In this document: positions 1 through 7,624 of the stretch, in pieces
How the letters are laid out: each line of letters opens with the position of its first letter
Position numbering within the stretch: the stretch's first letter is position 1
Source of the DNA: Clostridiales bacterium CCNA10
GTDB taxonomy: Bacteria > Bacillota > Clostridia > Oscillospirales > Oscillospiraceae
DNA: 64,000 nt
Assembly: GCA_003573975.1 (NCBI GenBank)
Contig: AP018533.1
Location: 1,426,001-1,490,000, forward strand
Direction: 5' to 3'
Position numbers and translations under genes: made by a program
Notes under the pieces: generated by a model
The model's database searches: none
What the model was told of the DNA's origin: nothing
What the model saw: only the letters and a program-made list of their open reading frames with translations

Positions 1-2
1 AG

Positions 3-878
3 GCCTTTGCCCTGATGGGGCCGGTGATGATCTCCACCTGGGTGCAGCCCATCAACCTGACCATCAACACCAAGTTCGGTTCCCGACTGTACGAGGGCGC
101 GGGGGTGTCCGCCATGGAGTACTCCACCAACCTGTATCTGGTGATCGCCGGGGTGTTCATCCTGTCTATCACCAATGTGATTTTCCCCCGTCTGTCCCGC
201 CTGACGGCGGAGCACCAGGAGGGGGCCTTCCGGGATACCCTCCGGCAGACCGTCCACGGCAGCCTGTTTTTTGTCCTGCCCATGGCGGCGGGTCTGATGG
301 TGCTGGCCAGGCCCATGGTGTCCTTCCTGTACGGGGGCGGGGAGTTTGACGCGTTTTCTGTCTCCATCACCTCGGAGGCCCTGGTGTGGGTCTCGCTGGG
401 GATGGTGGGCTACGGGCTTCAGAACATTCTCAGCCGTGCCTATTTCGCCCGGCAGGATGGGCGGACGCCCCTGGTGGCCGGAGGCGTGTCCATCCTGGCC
501 AACATCCTTCTCTGCATGGTGCTGACGGAGCCCATGGGCGTGGCCGGACTGGCCATCGCCTCCACGGTGTCCTCCACACTGTATGCCGTGCTGCTGCTGG
601 TCCCCATGGAGCTGCGGGGAGAGGGGATCCTCTCCGGCGGCTTTGGGGCGGACTTTTTGAAAATGCTGGCGTCCACGGCGGGGATGGCGGCGGTGGTCTG
701 GCTGGCCCGGAACAGCCTGTCCGCCCTTCTGCCCGCGGGCAAAGCGGGGGAGCTGCTTCTGCTGGGGGCCTGCGCGGCGCTGGGGGCGGCGGTCTATTTC
801 CTGCTGGCCGGCCTGATGCGTCTGGAGGAGATGGGGCTGGCCCGGGATCTGATGAAACGAATCTTGAAACGAGGTTGA
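3..878 (+). CDS. murJ: MurJ/MviN-family lipid flippase, C-terminal part
   Basis: The frame is open to the left edge, so this is the last 291 residues of a protein that is normally about 500 long. The visible part is a series of about eight hydrophobic membrane spans. Motif-like stretches FLYGGGEFDAFS and NILSRAYFARQDGRTP are typical of the MviN/MurJ (MOP superfamily) fold. MurJ flips lipid II, the undecaprenyl-linked peptidoglycan precursor, across the cytoplasmic membrane. The next genes are polysaccharide genes spaced by 3 bp or overlapping, so a role in exporting another lipid-linked polymer is equally possible from context. Family call is secure; the exact substrate is inferred. Confidence 0.85.
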   Translation, partial: AFALMGPVMISTWVQPINLTINTKFGSRLYEGAGVSAMEYSTNLYLVIAGVFILSITNVIFPRLSRLTAEHQEGAFRDTLRQTVHGSLFFVLPMAAGLMVLARPMVSFLYGGGEFDAFSVSITSEALVWVSLGMVGYGLQNILSRAYFARQDGRTPLVAGGVSILANILLCMVLTEPMGVAGLAIASTVSSTLYAVLLLVPMELRGEGILSGGFGADFLKMLASTAGMAAVVWLARNSLSALLPAGKAGELLLLGACAALGAAVYFLLAGLMRLEEMGLARDLMKRILKRG

Positions 879-881
879 GGT

Positions 882-2330
882 ATGGAACGAATGCGAACGA
901 TCGTGCAGGCCAGCGCCGTGTACCGGGTGCTGGCGGCCCTGTGTCTGTGGTTCGGCGGGCAGTGGAGGGGCAGCGGGCTCATTCAGTGGTTCATCCACCC
1001 CCCGCTCCAGCTGGAGCAGGCGGAGTCGGACCACAGTGTCTTTGCCCGGCTCTGGCGGTGGATCCACGGAGGACTGTGCCGCCTGTACCGGGCCCTGCGC
1101 CTGGACAGGCTGTTTGAGGGCAGCATTTTTCAAAAATGCTGGCTGTGGGCGGGGGCTGCGGCAGTGCTGGCCCCCATCATCCCCACAATGGCGGTGCTGG
1201 GACTGGTGCTGGTCAGTGCATTTTCCCTGCTGCTGAACCTGATGGCGGACAGCGGGCGGAAGCTGTACTACGCACCTATGAACCGCTATCTCTGGCTGTA
1301 CGCGGCCATCTATCTGGCTGGGACCTGGTTCTCCGTGACCCGGGCGAGCAGTCTGCTGGGCGGCGTGCTGACGGTGGCCTTCATCCTCTTCGCCGTCATT
1401 CTGGAAAATTCCATCACCACCCGGCGGCAGCTGGACACCCTGCTGCTCCTGCTGGTGATGGCGGGGACGGCGGTGGCCCTGTACGGCATCTGCCAGTACC
1501 TGTTCGGCTGGGGCTATCAGTCCGCCGCTTGGGCGGACAGTGAGATGTTCGGCGACGTGTTCCGGGTGCCCTCCACTTTGGAGAACCCCAATATGCTGGG
1601 ACAGTACCTGATCCTGGCCATCCCCCTGGGCGGGGCGGGTCTTCTGGCCGCCAAGGACTGGGGGATGCGGGTGTTCTACTTCTGCTGCTGCGGCATCATG
1701 TGCGTGTGTATGCTGCTCACCCTGTCCCGGGGGGCATGGCTGGGCCTGCTGTTTGCCGGCTTCGTCTTTGTGCTGTTTCTCCAGCCCCGGCTGCTACTGC
1801 TGACCCCCCTGCTGCTGGTGGTCCTGTACTTTGTTCTGCCGGACGCGGTGATCAACCGCTTTGCCAGCATCGGAAACCTGGGGGACAGCTCCACCTCCTA
1901 CCGGGTGTACATCTGGATGGGCACCCTGGCCATGCTGAAGGACTACTGGATGTGCGGCATCGGACCGGGGGACGCGGCCTTCAATCTGGTGTATCCCAAG
2001 TACAGTTACAGCGGCATCGTGGCCCCCCATGCCCACAATCTGTTCCTTCAGATCGTGTGCGACGCGGGCGTGGTGGCCCTGGTGGTGTTCGTCCTGCTGC
2101 TGTTCCACTATTTCCGGGACCTGTGCGCCGCCTTCTGCCGGGAGAAGGACCTCTTCAGCCGCCTGTATCAGACGGCGGCAGTCAGCGGAATCGCTGGCTT
2201 CCTGGTCCAGGCGATGACAGACTACTCCTTCTATAATTACCGTGTGCTGCTCCTGTTCTGGGCCTGGCTGGCCCTGGGGGCGCTGCTGGCCCGGCGGGGC
2301 CAGCTTCCGGAGAGGGGGCTGAAGGTGTGA
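882..2330 (+). CDS. O-antigen ligase/polymerase-like membrane protein (Wzy/WaaL family)
   Basis: The protein has 482 residues and about ten to twelve hydrophobic spans, with a first large loop of about 70 residues. The segment after residue 330, GIGPGDAAFNLVYPKY followed by PHAHNLFLQ, matches the periplasmic loop and conserved His of the Wzy_C (O-antigen ligase) family. Such proteins join or polymerise undecaprenyl-linked glycans on the outer face of the membrane; in Gram-positives they serve capsule or secondary wall polymers. The ATG lies 3 bp after the flippase stop, and the gene overlaps the next one by 4 bp, so they are co-translated. Whether it ligates or polymerises cannot be told from sequence. 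Confidence 0.8.
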   Translation: MERMRTIVQASAVYRVLAALCLWFGGQWRGSGLIQWFIHPPLQLEQAESDHSVFARLWRWIHGGLCRLYRALRLDRLFEGSIFQKCWLWAGAAAVLAPIIPTMAVLGLVLVSAFSLLLNLMADSGRKLYYAPMNRYLWLYAAIYLAGTWFSVTRASSLLGGVLTVAFILFAVILENSITTRRQLDTLLLLLVMAGTAVALYGICQYLFGWGYQSAAWADSEMFGDVFRVPSTLENPNMLGQYLILAIPLGGAGLLAAKDWGMRVFYFCCCGIMCVCMLLTLSRGAWLGLLFAGFVFVLFLQPRLLLLTPLLLVVLYFVLPDAVINRFASIGNLGDSSTSYRVYIWMGTLAMLKDYWMCGIGPGDAAFNLVYPKYSYSGIVAPHAHNLFLQIVCDAGVVALVVFVLLLFHYFRDLCAAFCREKDLFSRLYQTAAVSGIAGFLVQAMTDYSFYNYRVLLLFWAWLALGALLARRGQLPERGLKV

Positions 2331-3457
2331 TCCGGGTGCTGAATGTGATCAGCGATACCAACATCGGCGGCGCGGGACGGGTGATCCTCAACTATCTGCG
2401 GTATGCCGACAGCAGCCGGTTTGAGACCTGGGTGGCTGTTCCAAAAGGCAGCCTGCTGAAGGAGCCGCTGGAGGAGGCGGGGGCCCGGGTGCTGGAGGTG
2501 GACGGCATGGCGGACCGCTCCTACCACAAGGAGGATGTCAAGGCGCTGAAGGAGCTGCTCCGCCGGGAGCGGCCCGATCTGGTCCACACCCACGGGGCCC
2601 TGTCGGGGCGCGTCGCCGCCCGGCAGTGCGGCGTCCCGGTGGTGTACAGCCGGCACTCCGCCTTCCCGGTACCCGCCAAGCTGCGGTACCCCCCCGGCCG
2701 GTGGGTCAACAAGTGGCTGAATGAGCACTACGCCGACCGGATCATTGCCGTCAGCCCGGCTACGGCAGAAAATCTGACGGACGGCGGGATCTCCCCGAAG
2801 AAGATCACCATTGTGATGAACGGAGTAGCTCCGGTGGTCCCGGCCCCTTCAGAGGAGCGGGCGCGGCTGCGGGCCTCCCTGGGCCTGGATGAGGACACAT
2901 TCACTCTTGGCATCCTGGCCCGCCTGGAGGAGTATAAGGGCCATGTGTACCTGGCCCAGGCCGCCCGCATCCTCAAGGAGCAGGGGCGGAAGTTCCGCAT
3001 CCTGGCGGCGGGGACCGGCGCCTTTGAAGCGGAGCTTCGGAAGGCAGTGGCGGAAGAAGGCGTGGAGGATGTGATGTCCCTGCTGGGCTTCCGGTCCGAT
3101 GTGGCCGCACTGCTGTCCATTCTGGATGTGCAGCTCAACGCCTCCTACGGCACAGAGGCCACCAGTATGGCCCTTCTGGAGGGGATGAGCCTGGGGCTGC
3201 CCTCCATCGTCAGCGACTACGGGGGCAACCCCTGGCTGGTGAAGGACGGGGACAACGGACTGATCTTCCCCAGCCGGGACAGCCAGGCCCTGGCCGTCTG
3301 CATCGCCCGGCTGATGGACCGCCCGGAGGAGCGGGCGCGCATGGGAGAGCGGGCCCGGGAGGTGTTCCGGGAGCGGTTCACCGGCGAGATCTTTGCAAAA
3401 AACGTGGAACAAGTTTACCTTGACATCCTGAAAGGAGTATCTCATGGAACAAAATAA
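2327..3457 (+). CDS. Glycosyltransferase family 4 (GT-B fold)
   Basis: This 376-residue GT4 enzyme starts at a GTG overlapping the previous stop by 4 bp. The N-terminal acceptor domain begins with the usual strand and glycine loop (SDTNIGGAGRV). The C-terminal donor domain carries the EX7E-type motif EATSMALLE near residue 280, used to bind the nucleotide-sugar phosphate and ribose. It probably transfers a sugar to a lipid-linked or wall glycan at the cytoplasmic membrane face. Donor and acceptor cannot be read from the sequence. It shares the operon with the upstream flippase and ligase and overlaps the next gene by 14 bp. Confidence 0.85.
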   Translation: MIRVLNVISDTNIGGAGRVILNYLRYADSSRFETWVAVPKGSLLKEPLEEAGARVLEVDGMADRSYHKEDVKALKELLRRERPDLVHTHGALSGRVAARQCGVPVVYSRHSAFPVPAKLRYPPGRWVNKWLNEHYADRIIAVSPATAENLTDGGISPKKITIVMNGVAPVVPAPSEERARLRASLGLDEDTFTLGILARLEEYKGHVYLAQAARILKEQGRKFRILAAGTGAFEAELRKAVAEEGVEDVMSLLGFRSDVAALLSILDVQLNASYGTEATSMALLEGMSLGLPSIVSDYGGNPWLVKDGDNGLIFPSRDSQALAVCIARLMDRPEERARMGERAREVFRERFTGEIFAKNVEQVYLDILKGVSHGTK

Positions 3458-3947
3458 CCACAAATTTCGGCTGCGGCTGAATCTGTTCGACGCCATCATT
3501 CTGGTGGCGGTCCTGCTGGTGGGGGCCGCGGCGGCCTGGATCGGCCTGCGCTCCGGCGGAGAGACCGCCCCCACCGCCGCCCCGGTGCGCTATACCGTCC
3601 TGTTTCAGAAGATGAAGGAGGGGGAGAGCGCCCTCATCCAGCCCGGCGACCAGCTGGAGGACGCGGTGAAAAACTATCAGATGGGCAGCGTGGTCTCGGT
3701 GGAGGCCAGACCCGCGGAGGTCCAGGTCCTGGATCAGGAGCGGCAGGTCTATGTGAACGCGGTGCTGGAGGGCTATGAGGACGTATATGTCACGGTGGAG
3801 AGCACCTGCACCACCAGCGGAGACGGAGGAGCCCTGCTGCTTGGCGGCGGCTATGACTTCCGGGTGGGCCAGCTGGCCTATGTCCGGGGACCGGGCTACA
3901 TGGGCAGCGGCCCTGTGACTGAGATCGAAAGGGGGGCTGAGCAGTGA
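3444..3947 (+). CDS. DUF4330-family membrane-anchored protein, copy 1
   Basis: The protein has 167 residues. A short basic N-terminus reading LRLNLFDAI is followed by one membrane span (residues about 16-35) and an extracellular beta-rich domain. The N-terminal FD/VD plus hydrophobic span is typical of DUF4330 proteins found beside glycosyltransferases in Clostridia. No catalytic motif is visible. The next gene is a second, diverged copy, overlapping by 4 bp, which suggests a paired or heteromeric partner. Given the neighbours, a scaffold or regulator for polymer export is a reasonable guess but unproven. Confidence 0.65.
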   Translation: MEQNNHKFRLRLNLFDAIILVAVLLVGAAAAWIGLRSGGETAPTAAPVRYTVLFQKMKEGESALIQPGDQLEDAVKNYQMGSVVSVEARPAEVQVLDQERQVYVNAVLEGYEDVYVTVESTCTTSGDGGALLLGGGYDFRVGQLAYVRGPGYMGSGPVTEIERGAEQ

Positions 3948-4456
3948 AGATCATGGATCGGGACGGACGGCTGTTCGGCAAGATCAGCATCGTGGACGTG
4001 ATCGTCCTTCTGGTGGTGGCGGCGATGGTGGCCGCCGTCTATGTCAAGACGCATAAGCCTCAGACGGGGAGCAATGTGGGGACCACCACGGTGGTCTATC
4101 AGATGGAGCTGGAGAACCAGCCGGAGTATATGCTGGACGCCATCCAGGTGGGGGACCAGATGTTTGACAAGGAGCGCAGCACCGGCGGCTCTCTGGGCAC
4201 CATTACAGACATTCAGGTCAGCGGCGGGACCTATGAAGGCAAGCTGAACGACGGGACGGTGGCCATGCTGCCCGCCGAGGACTGCTACAACATCCTTTTG
4301 ACCATTGAGGGTGAGGCCCTGATCGAGGGGAACGGCAGTGTGATGCTCAACCGTATTTACAGCCTGGGGGTCAACTCCAACCGGAACTTCAATACCCAGT
4401 ATGCCAATTTTGTGGGGACCATTGTGGACCTCCAGATCCCCGGCGGGGATCAGTGA
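3944..4456 (+). CDS. DUF4330-family membrane-anchored protein, copy 2
   Basis: The protein has 170 residues and starts at a GTG inside the end of copy 1 (ATGA-type overlap). It begins with DRDGRLFGKISIVDVIV, then one membrane span (about residues 15-33) and an outside domain of about 130 residues. The start (RDGRLFGKISIVD) is the recognisable DUF4330 signature. It shares topology with the preceding gene but little sequence outside the anchor. It sits 7 bp ahead of the GT-CsaB fusion, so all six genes from the flippase on appear to be one operon. Function is unknown. Confidence 0.7.
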   Translation: MKIMDRDGRLFGKISIVDVIVLLVVAAMVAAVYVKTHKPQTGSNVGTTTVVYQMELENQPEYMLDAIQVGDQMFDKERSTGGSLGTITDIQVSGGTYEGKLNDGTVAMLPAEDCYNILLTIEGEALIEGNGSVMLNRIYSLGVNSNRNFNTQYANFVGTIVDLQIPGGDQ

Positions 4457-4463
4457 GGGAGCC

Positions 4464-6674
4464 ATGAAGATCTTTATGGCGACCATGGGGCTGGGCATCG
4501 GCGGCGCGGAGACCCACATCGTGGAGCTGGCCAAGGAGCTGAAGGCCCGGGGACATGAGGTGGTCATTGCCTCCAACGGCGGCGTATATGTGGCCGAGGT
4601 AGAGGCGGCGGGGATCCGGCACTACGCCGTCCCCATGCACCGGCGCAGCGTGGGGGATATGCTCCGCTCCCGGACCCTGCTCCGGCGGATCCTGCGGGAG
4701 GAGCGGCCTGACATCGTCCACGCCCACGCCCGGATCCCAGCCTTTCTGTGCGGCACCCTCCAGCGGGAGCTGGGGTTCCCCTTCGTCACCTCCTGCCACG
4801 GGGTGTTCCAGGTCAGCGGGATGCTGAAGCTGCTGTCCAACTGGGGGCAGCGCACTCTGGCGGTGAGCGAGGACATCCGGGACTATCTGATCCAGGAGTA
4901 CGGGGTCCCTGCTGGACACATTACCCTGACCATCAACGGGATCGATACGGAGAAATTTTCTCCCGGGGTCTCCGGGGAGGCGGTGCGGGAGGAGTTCTGC
5001 CTGGGGGATGACCCGGTGATCGGCCATGTCAGCCGGCTGGATCAGGCCAGCTCCCTGGCAGCCCGGCAGCTCATTGAGCTGGCGCCCCAGCTTGACCGGG
5101 CGGCGCCCGGGGTGCGGATCCTGATCACCGGCGGCGGGGATGTGTTTGAGGAGCTGGACCGGCAGGCCCAGGAGGTGAACCTGAAGCTGGGCCGCCCCTG
5201 TGTGGTGCTGACCGGCCCCAGGACGGATATCAACGTCGTGGCAGCCGCCTGCGACCTGTTCGTGGGGGTCTCCCGCTCCGCGCTGGAGGCCATGGCGGCG
5301 GAGAAGCCTGTGGTGCTCTCCGGGGCACAGGGCCACACCGGCCTGTTCCGTCCGGAGCTGCTGGAGAAGGCCATCGACACCAACTTCTGCTGCCGCACCG
5401 ACCCCATCGCCACGGAGGCGGTGCTGCTGGAGGCGGTGACCTCCGCCCTGGCGCTGCCGGAGGAAGAGAAGCGGGCGCTGGGCCGCTATGGCCGGCAGGT
5501 GGTGCAGGAGCACTACTCGGTGCGCCGCATGGCGGAGGACTGCCTGGCGGTGTATGACCAGGTGCACCGCCGCCGCTATCATGTGGTGATGAGCGGCTAT
5601 TACGGCTTCTCCAACGCCGGGGACGACGCGATCCTCCAGTCTATCCATGAGGGGATCCTGGCCGCCAGCCGGGATGTGGCGGTGACCGTGCTGTCCAACG
5701 ACCCGGAGCTGACCTGGGACCTGTGTGGTCTGGAGGCGGTCCCCCGCTTCCAGGTATGGAAGGTGCTGAAATCCCTCTGGCGGTGTGACGCTCTGCTATC
5801 CGGCGGAGGGAGCCTGCTCCAGGACCGGACCTCCACCCGATCCCTGCTGTATTACCTGTCTATCATTCAGGCGGCGGAGCTGTTCCATAAGCCGGTGATG
5901 CTCTATGCCAACGGCATCGGCCCGGTGCAGAAGCCGTCTAACCGCCGCCGGGTCCGGCGGGCGGTGGAGCGGGCCGCCCTGGTGACCCTCCGGGACGGGA
6001 GCTCCGCCCGGGAACTCCAGGAGATGGGGGTGACACGCCCCGACCTCCATGTGACGGCGGATCCGGTGTTTAATCTGCCCCCCGCTTCCCGGGAACGGGG
6101 GATGGAGCTGCTCCAGGCGGCCCGCCTTCCCCAAGGGAGCAGGTTTGCGGTGGTCTCAGTGCGGGACTGGCCGGGGACGGAGGAATTTCCCCAAAAGCTG
6201 GCCGGCCTGTGCGACCATCTGCGGCGGACCTATGGGATGGAGATCCTGTTTCTTCTGATGCAGCCCAAGCACGACCGGAACACCACCGGTCTGGTGCGCC
6301 AGGCCATGGAGGAGCCCTCCTATCTCCTGGATACGGCCACCACCCCCCGGGAGCTGATGGCGGTGCTGGGGGAGGCCGAGCTGTGTGTGGCCATGCGCCT
6401 GCACACCCTGATTTTCGCCGCGCGGATGGCGGTACCCTGCATCGGCCTGGTGTACGACCCAAAGGTGGAGAGCTATCTCCAGGAGCTGGATATGCCCTCC
6501 GCCGGCCATGTGGAACGATTCGACCGGGAGGAGGCCATCGCCTGTGCCGACCGCATGATGGCGGACTATGAGGGCAATCTGGTCCGCCTGCGGCAGAAGT
6601 CGGAGGCGCTGGCCAAAGCGGCCCTCCGAAACGAGGAACTGCTGCTGGAGCTGCTGAAGCAGACCAAGGGATAA
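4464..6674 (+). CDS. Fusion of GT4 glycosyltransferase and CsaB-type polysaccharide pyruvyl transferase
   Basis: A 736-residue two-domain protein; the ATG at 4464 has a GAGGGAG site just upstream, and the earlier in-frame ATG at 4401 lies inside the preceding gene. Residues 1 to about 365 are a GT4 enzyme (start MGLGIGGAETHIVELAKEL; donor motif SRSALEAMA, in which the first Glu of EX7E seems to be missing). From about residue 371 (GYYGFSNAGDDAIL) to the end is a CsaB domain with SGGGSLLQD, YANGIGP and MRLHTLIFAA. CsaB adds ketal pyruvate from PEP to a wall glycan, creating the ligand for SLH-domain surface proteins in Bacillus. The fusion couples sugar addition and pyruvylation in one polypeptide. 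Last gene of the operon; a terminator hairpin follows. Confidence 0.85.
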   Translation: MKIFMATMGLGIGGAETHIVELAKELKARGHEVVIASNGGVYVAEVEAAGIRHYAVPMHRRSVGDMLRSRTLLRRILREERPDIVHAHARIPAFLCGTLQRELGFPFVTSCHGVFQVSGMLKLLSNWGQRTLAVSEDIRDYLIQEYGVPAGHITLTINGIDTEKFSPGVSGEAVREEFCLGDDPVIGHVSRLDQASSLAARQLIELAPQLDRAAPGVRILITGGGDVFEELDRQAQEVNLKLGRPCVVLTGPRTDINVVAAACDLFVGVSRSALEAMAAEKPVVLSGAQGHTGLFRPELLEKAIDTNFCCRTDPIATEAVLLEAVTSALALPEEEKRALGRYGRQVVQEHYSVRRMAEDCLAVYDQVHRRRYHVVMSGYYGFSNAGDDAILQSIHEGILAASRDVAVTVLSNDPELTWDLCGLEAVPRFQVWKVLKSLWRCDALLSGGGSLLQDRTSTRSLLYYLSIIQAAELFHKPVMLYANGIGPVQKPSNRRRVRRAVERAALVTLRDGSSARELQEMGVTRPDLHVTADPVFNLPPASRERGMELLQAARLPQGSRFAVVSVRDWPGTEEFPQKLAGLCDHLRRTYGMEILFLLMQPKHDRNTTGLVRQAMEEPSYLLDTATTPRELMAVLGEAELCVAMRLHTLIFAARMAVPCIGLVYDPKVESYLQELDMPSAGHVERFDREEAIACADRMMADYEGNLVRLRQKSEALAKAALRNEELLLELLKQTKG

Positions 6675-6678
6675 CGCG

Positions 6679-6712
6679 GTGCCCGCCTTCCCAAGGGGAG
6701 GCGGGCACAAGT
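6679..6712 (+). terminator. Terminator hairpin after the polysaccharide operon
   Basis: A 10-bp GC-rich stem (6679-6688 with 6699-6708) starts four bases after the GT-CsaB stop codon. The T-run after it is short and set back (gtgcgtttt), so termination may be partial. Confidence 0.6.
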
Positions 6713-6818
6713 GCGTTTTGGGGATGGAACAACAGCTTCCAGAAGAATGGGAGACTGCTCTTATGCAGGAAAAATGCAGGATAAAAAATATAGAGTTTCA
6801 TTTTTTGAGAAAAAGTTC

Positions 6819-6847
6819 TTGACAAACCTGGAGAGAGGGTTTACAAT
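6819..6847 (+). promoter_or_regulatory. Strong sigma-A promoter for the 6.85-7.4 kb RNA unit
   Basis: A consensus -35 TTGACA (6819-6824) is separated by exactly 17 bp from TACAAT (6842-6847), with AT-rich DNA upstream (6781-6815). This is the best promoter match in the window. Transcription should begin near 6853-6855. No protein-coding start lies within the next 320 bp. Confidence 0.85.
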
Positions 6848-6853
6848 AGCGCA

Positions 6854-7181
6854 AGTCCGGCAGGAGGATCTGCGAAGGGCGGCCGTAAGCCTGTGGTGGT
6901 GCAGGATCTTGAAAGTGAAAGAAAATGTTGAGTAGAGCGGCTATTTCACACAGAAACTGTGGGCGATAGAAGCGGCAATGTGCTGCCGTGACTGGCCGAG
7001 CGGGGACCGGAACCACTCAGCGAAGGCGGAGAGAGCGTAGGCGGGTCCGCAGCAGCTAAACAGGCGGCGTCGAAAGACGGCGGAGTTCTGCCTGCAAGAA
7101 GCCGGATGATCCGGTGCGTACATGGAGCCTTTTGTGTGCCCCGTGTCCGGACAAATCAAAACTATCAGGAGGTGAATCAGC
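6854..7181 (+). ncRNA. Unidentified structured RNA or long 5' leader
   Basis: About 330 nt lie between a near-consensus promoter and the ribosome binding site of a 43-codon ORF. The segment has many possible hairpins: GATCTGC (6867-6873) with GCAGGATC (6901-6908); CACAG (6949-6953) with CTGTG (6957-6961); CGGCA (6973-6977) with TGCCG (6984-6988); an outer CAGGC (7061-7065)/GCCTG (7090-7094) stem enclosing a GNRA-capped stem, CGTC-GAAA-GACG (7068-7079); and CCGGA (7102-7106) with TCCGG (7110-7114). The region is purine-rich with repeated GNA loops and has no long ORF on the plus strand. I cannot match it to a riboswitch or housekeeping RNA I know; tmRNA, SRP and RNase P signatures are missing. 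It may be a cis-regulatory leader for the small ORF or an independent ncRNA. Confidence 0.6.
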
Positions 7182-7313
7182 ATGACGATGATGAAGCGTG
7201 AGCCAGACAGCATCTGGAACCGTGTACGGGAAGACAGGGACGTGGACGATCTGATCTTCGGAGAGGAGTTCTCCGGTTATCGTGAGAAGTCTCAGCCGTG
7301 CAGCGAACGGTGA
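7182..7313 (+). CDS. Small ORF of 43 codons, unknown function
   Basis: The ATG has an ideal Shine-Dalgarno sequence, AGGAGGTGA (7167-7175), six bases upstream. The 43-residue product is hydrophilic and charged (starts MTMMKREPDSIWNRV, contains EDRDVDDLIFGEEF, ends QPCSER) with no membrane span or signal peptide. About 70 percent of third codon positions are G or C, lower than in neighbouring genes but coding-like. A strong terminator lies 41 bp downstream, so promoter, structured leader, ORF and terminator form one unit of about 540 nt. I do not recognise the peptide. It could be a real small protein, a leader peptide, or incidental to the RNA. Confidence 0.5.
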   Translation: MTMMKREPDSIWNRVREDRDVDDLIFGEEFSGYREKSQPCSER

Positions 7314-7354
7314 GCAGCCGTTTGGACGGACAGATCGATTTACCCCGAACTTGA

Positions 7355-7396
7355 ACACCGCAGCAGTTACCTTCCCAACTGCCTGCGGTGTTTTTC
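7355..7396 (+). terminator. Rho-independent terminator of the small RNA/peptide unit
   Basis: A long interrupted stem (ACACCGCAGCAGTT at 7355-7368 with the arm at 7377-7391) is followed directly by TTTTTCT. This is a textbook terminator and closes the unit started at 6854. Confidence 0.85.
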
Positions 7397-7478
7397 TATA
7401 TTTTCCGGAAAACCGGGAGGCTTTCCGGCATCTGGAGTTTTTTGACTGGAAAAAGCAAAGTATTTCTACCAAAGGGGG

Positions 7479-7507
7479 TTGCGTTGCGGCGTAAGATATA
7501 CTACAAT
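7479..7507 (+). promoter_or_regulatory. Promoter of the biotin-dependent carboxylase subunit gene
   Basis: TTGCGT (7479-7484), 17-bp spacer, TACAAT (7502-7507), with a second possible -10 (TATACT) overlapping at 7497. The leader to the ATG at 7625 is about 110 nt. Confidence 0.7.
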
Positions 7508-7624
7508 AGCTACAAGTGAGTTTTCCGGCGAAGTGAGCCGGCTTCACGGACCGGAATGCTGAAAGTGAGGCAGATCCGAATTTTTGTGAGAGCACCCACA
7601 GCAATATTTGGAGGTCGATTCAAC

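Noticed and set aside
6854..7181. tmRNA, SRP RNA or RNase P RNA in the structured region
   Set aside because: Missing the conserved tRNA-like ends and tag frame of tmRNA, the GGAA SRP tetraloop arm, and the RNase P core motifs; left as unidentified.
7056..7604. 182-codon minus-strand frame across the structured RNA region
   Set aside because: Overlaps the plus-strand promoter, terminator and small ORF; product has no recognisable features and no ribosome site.
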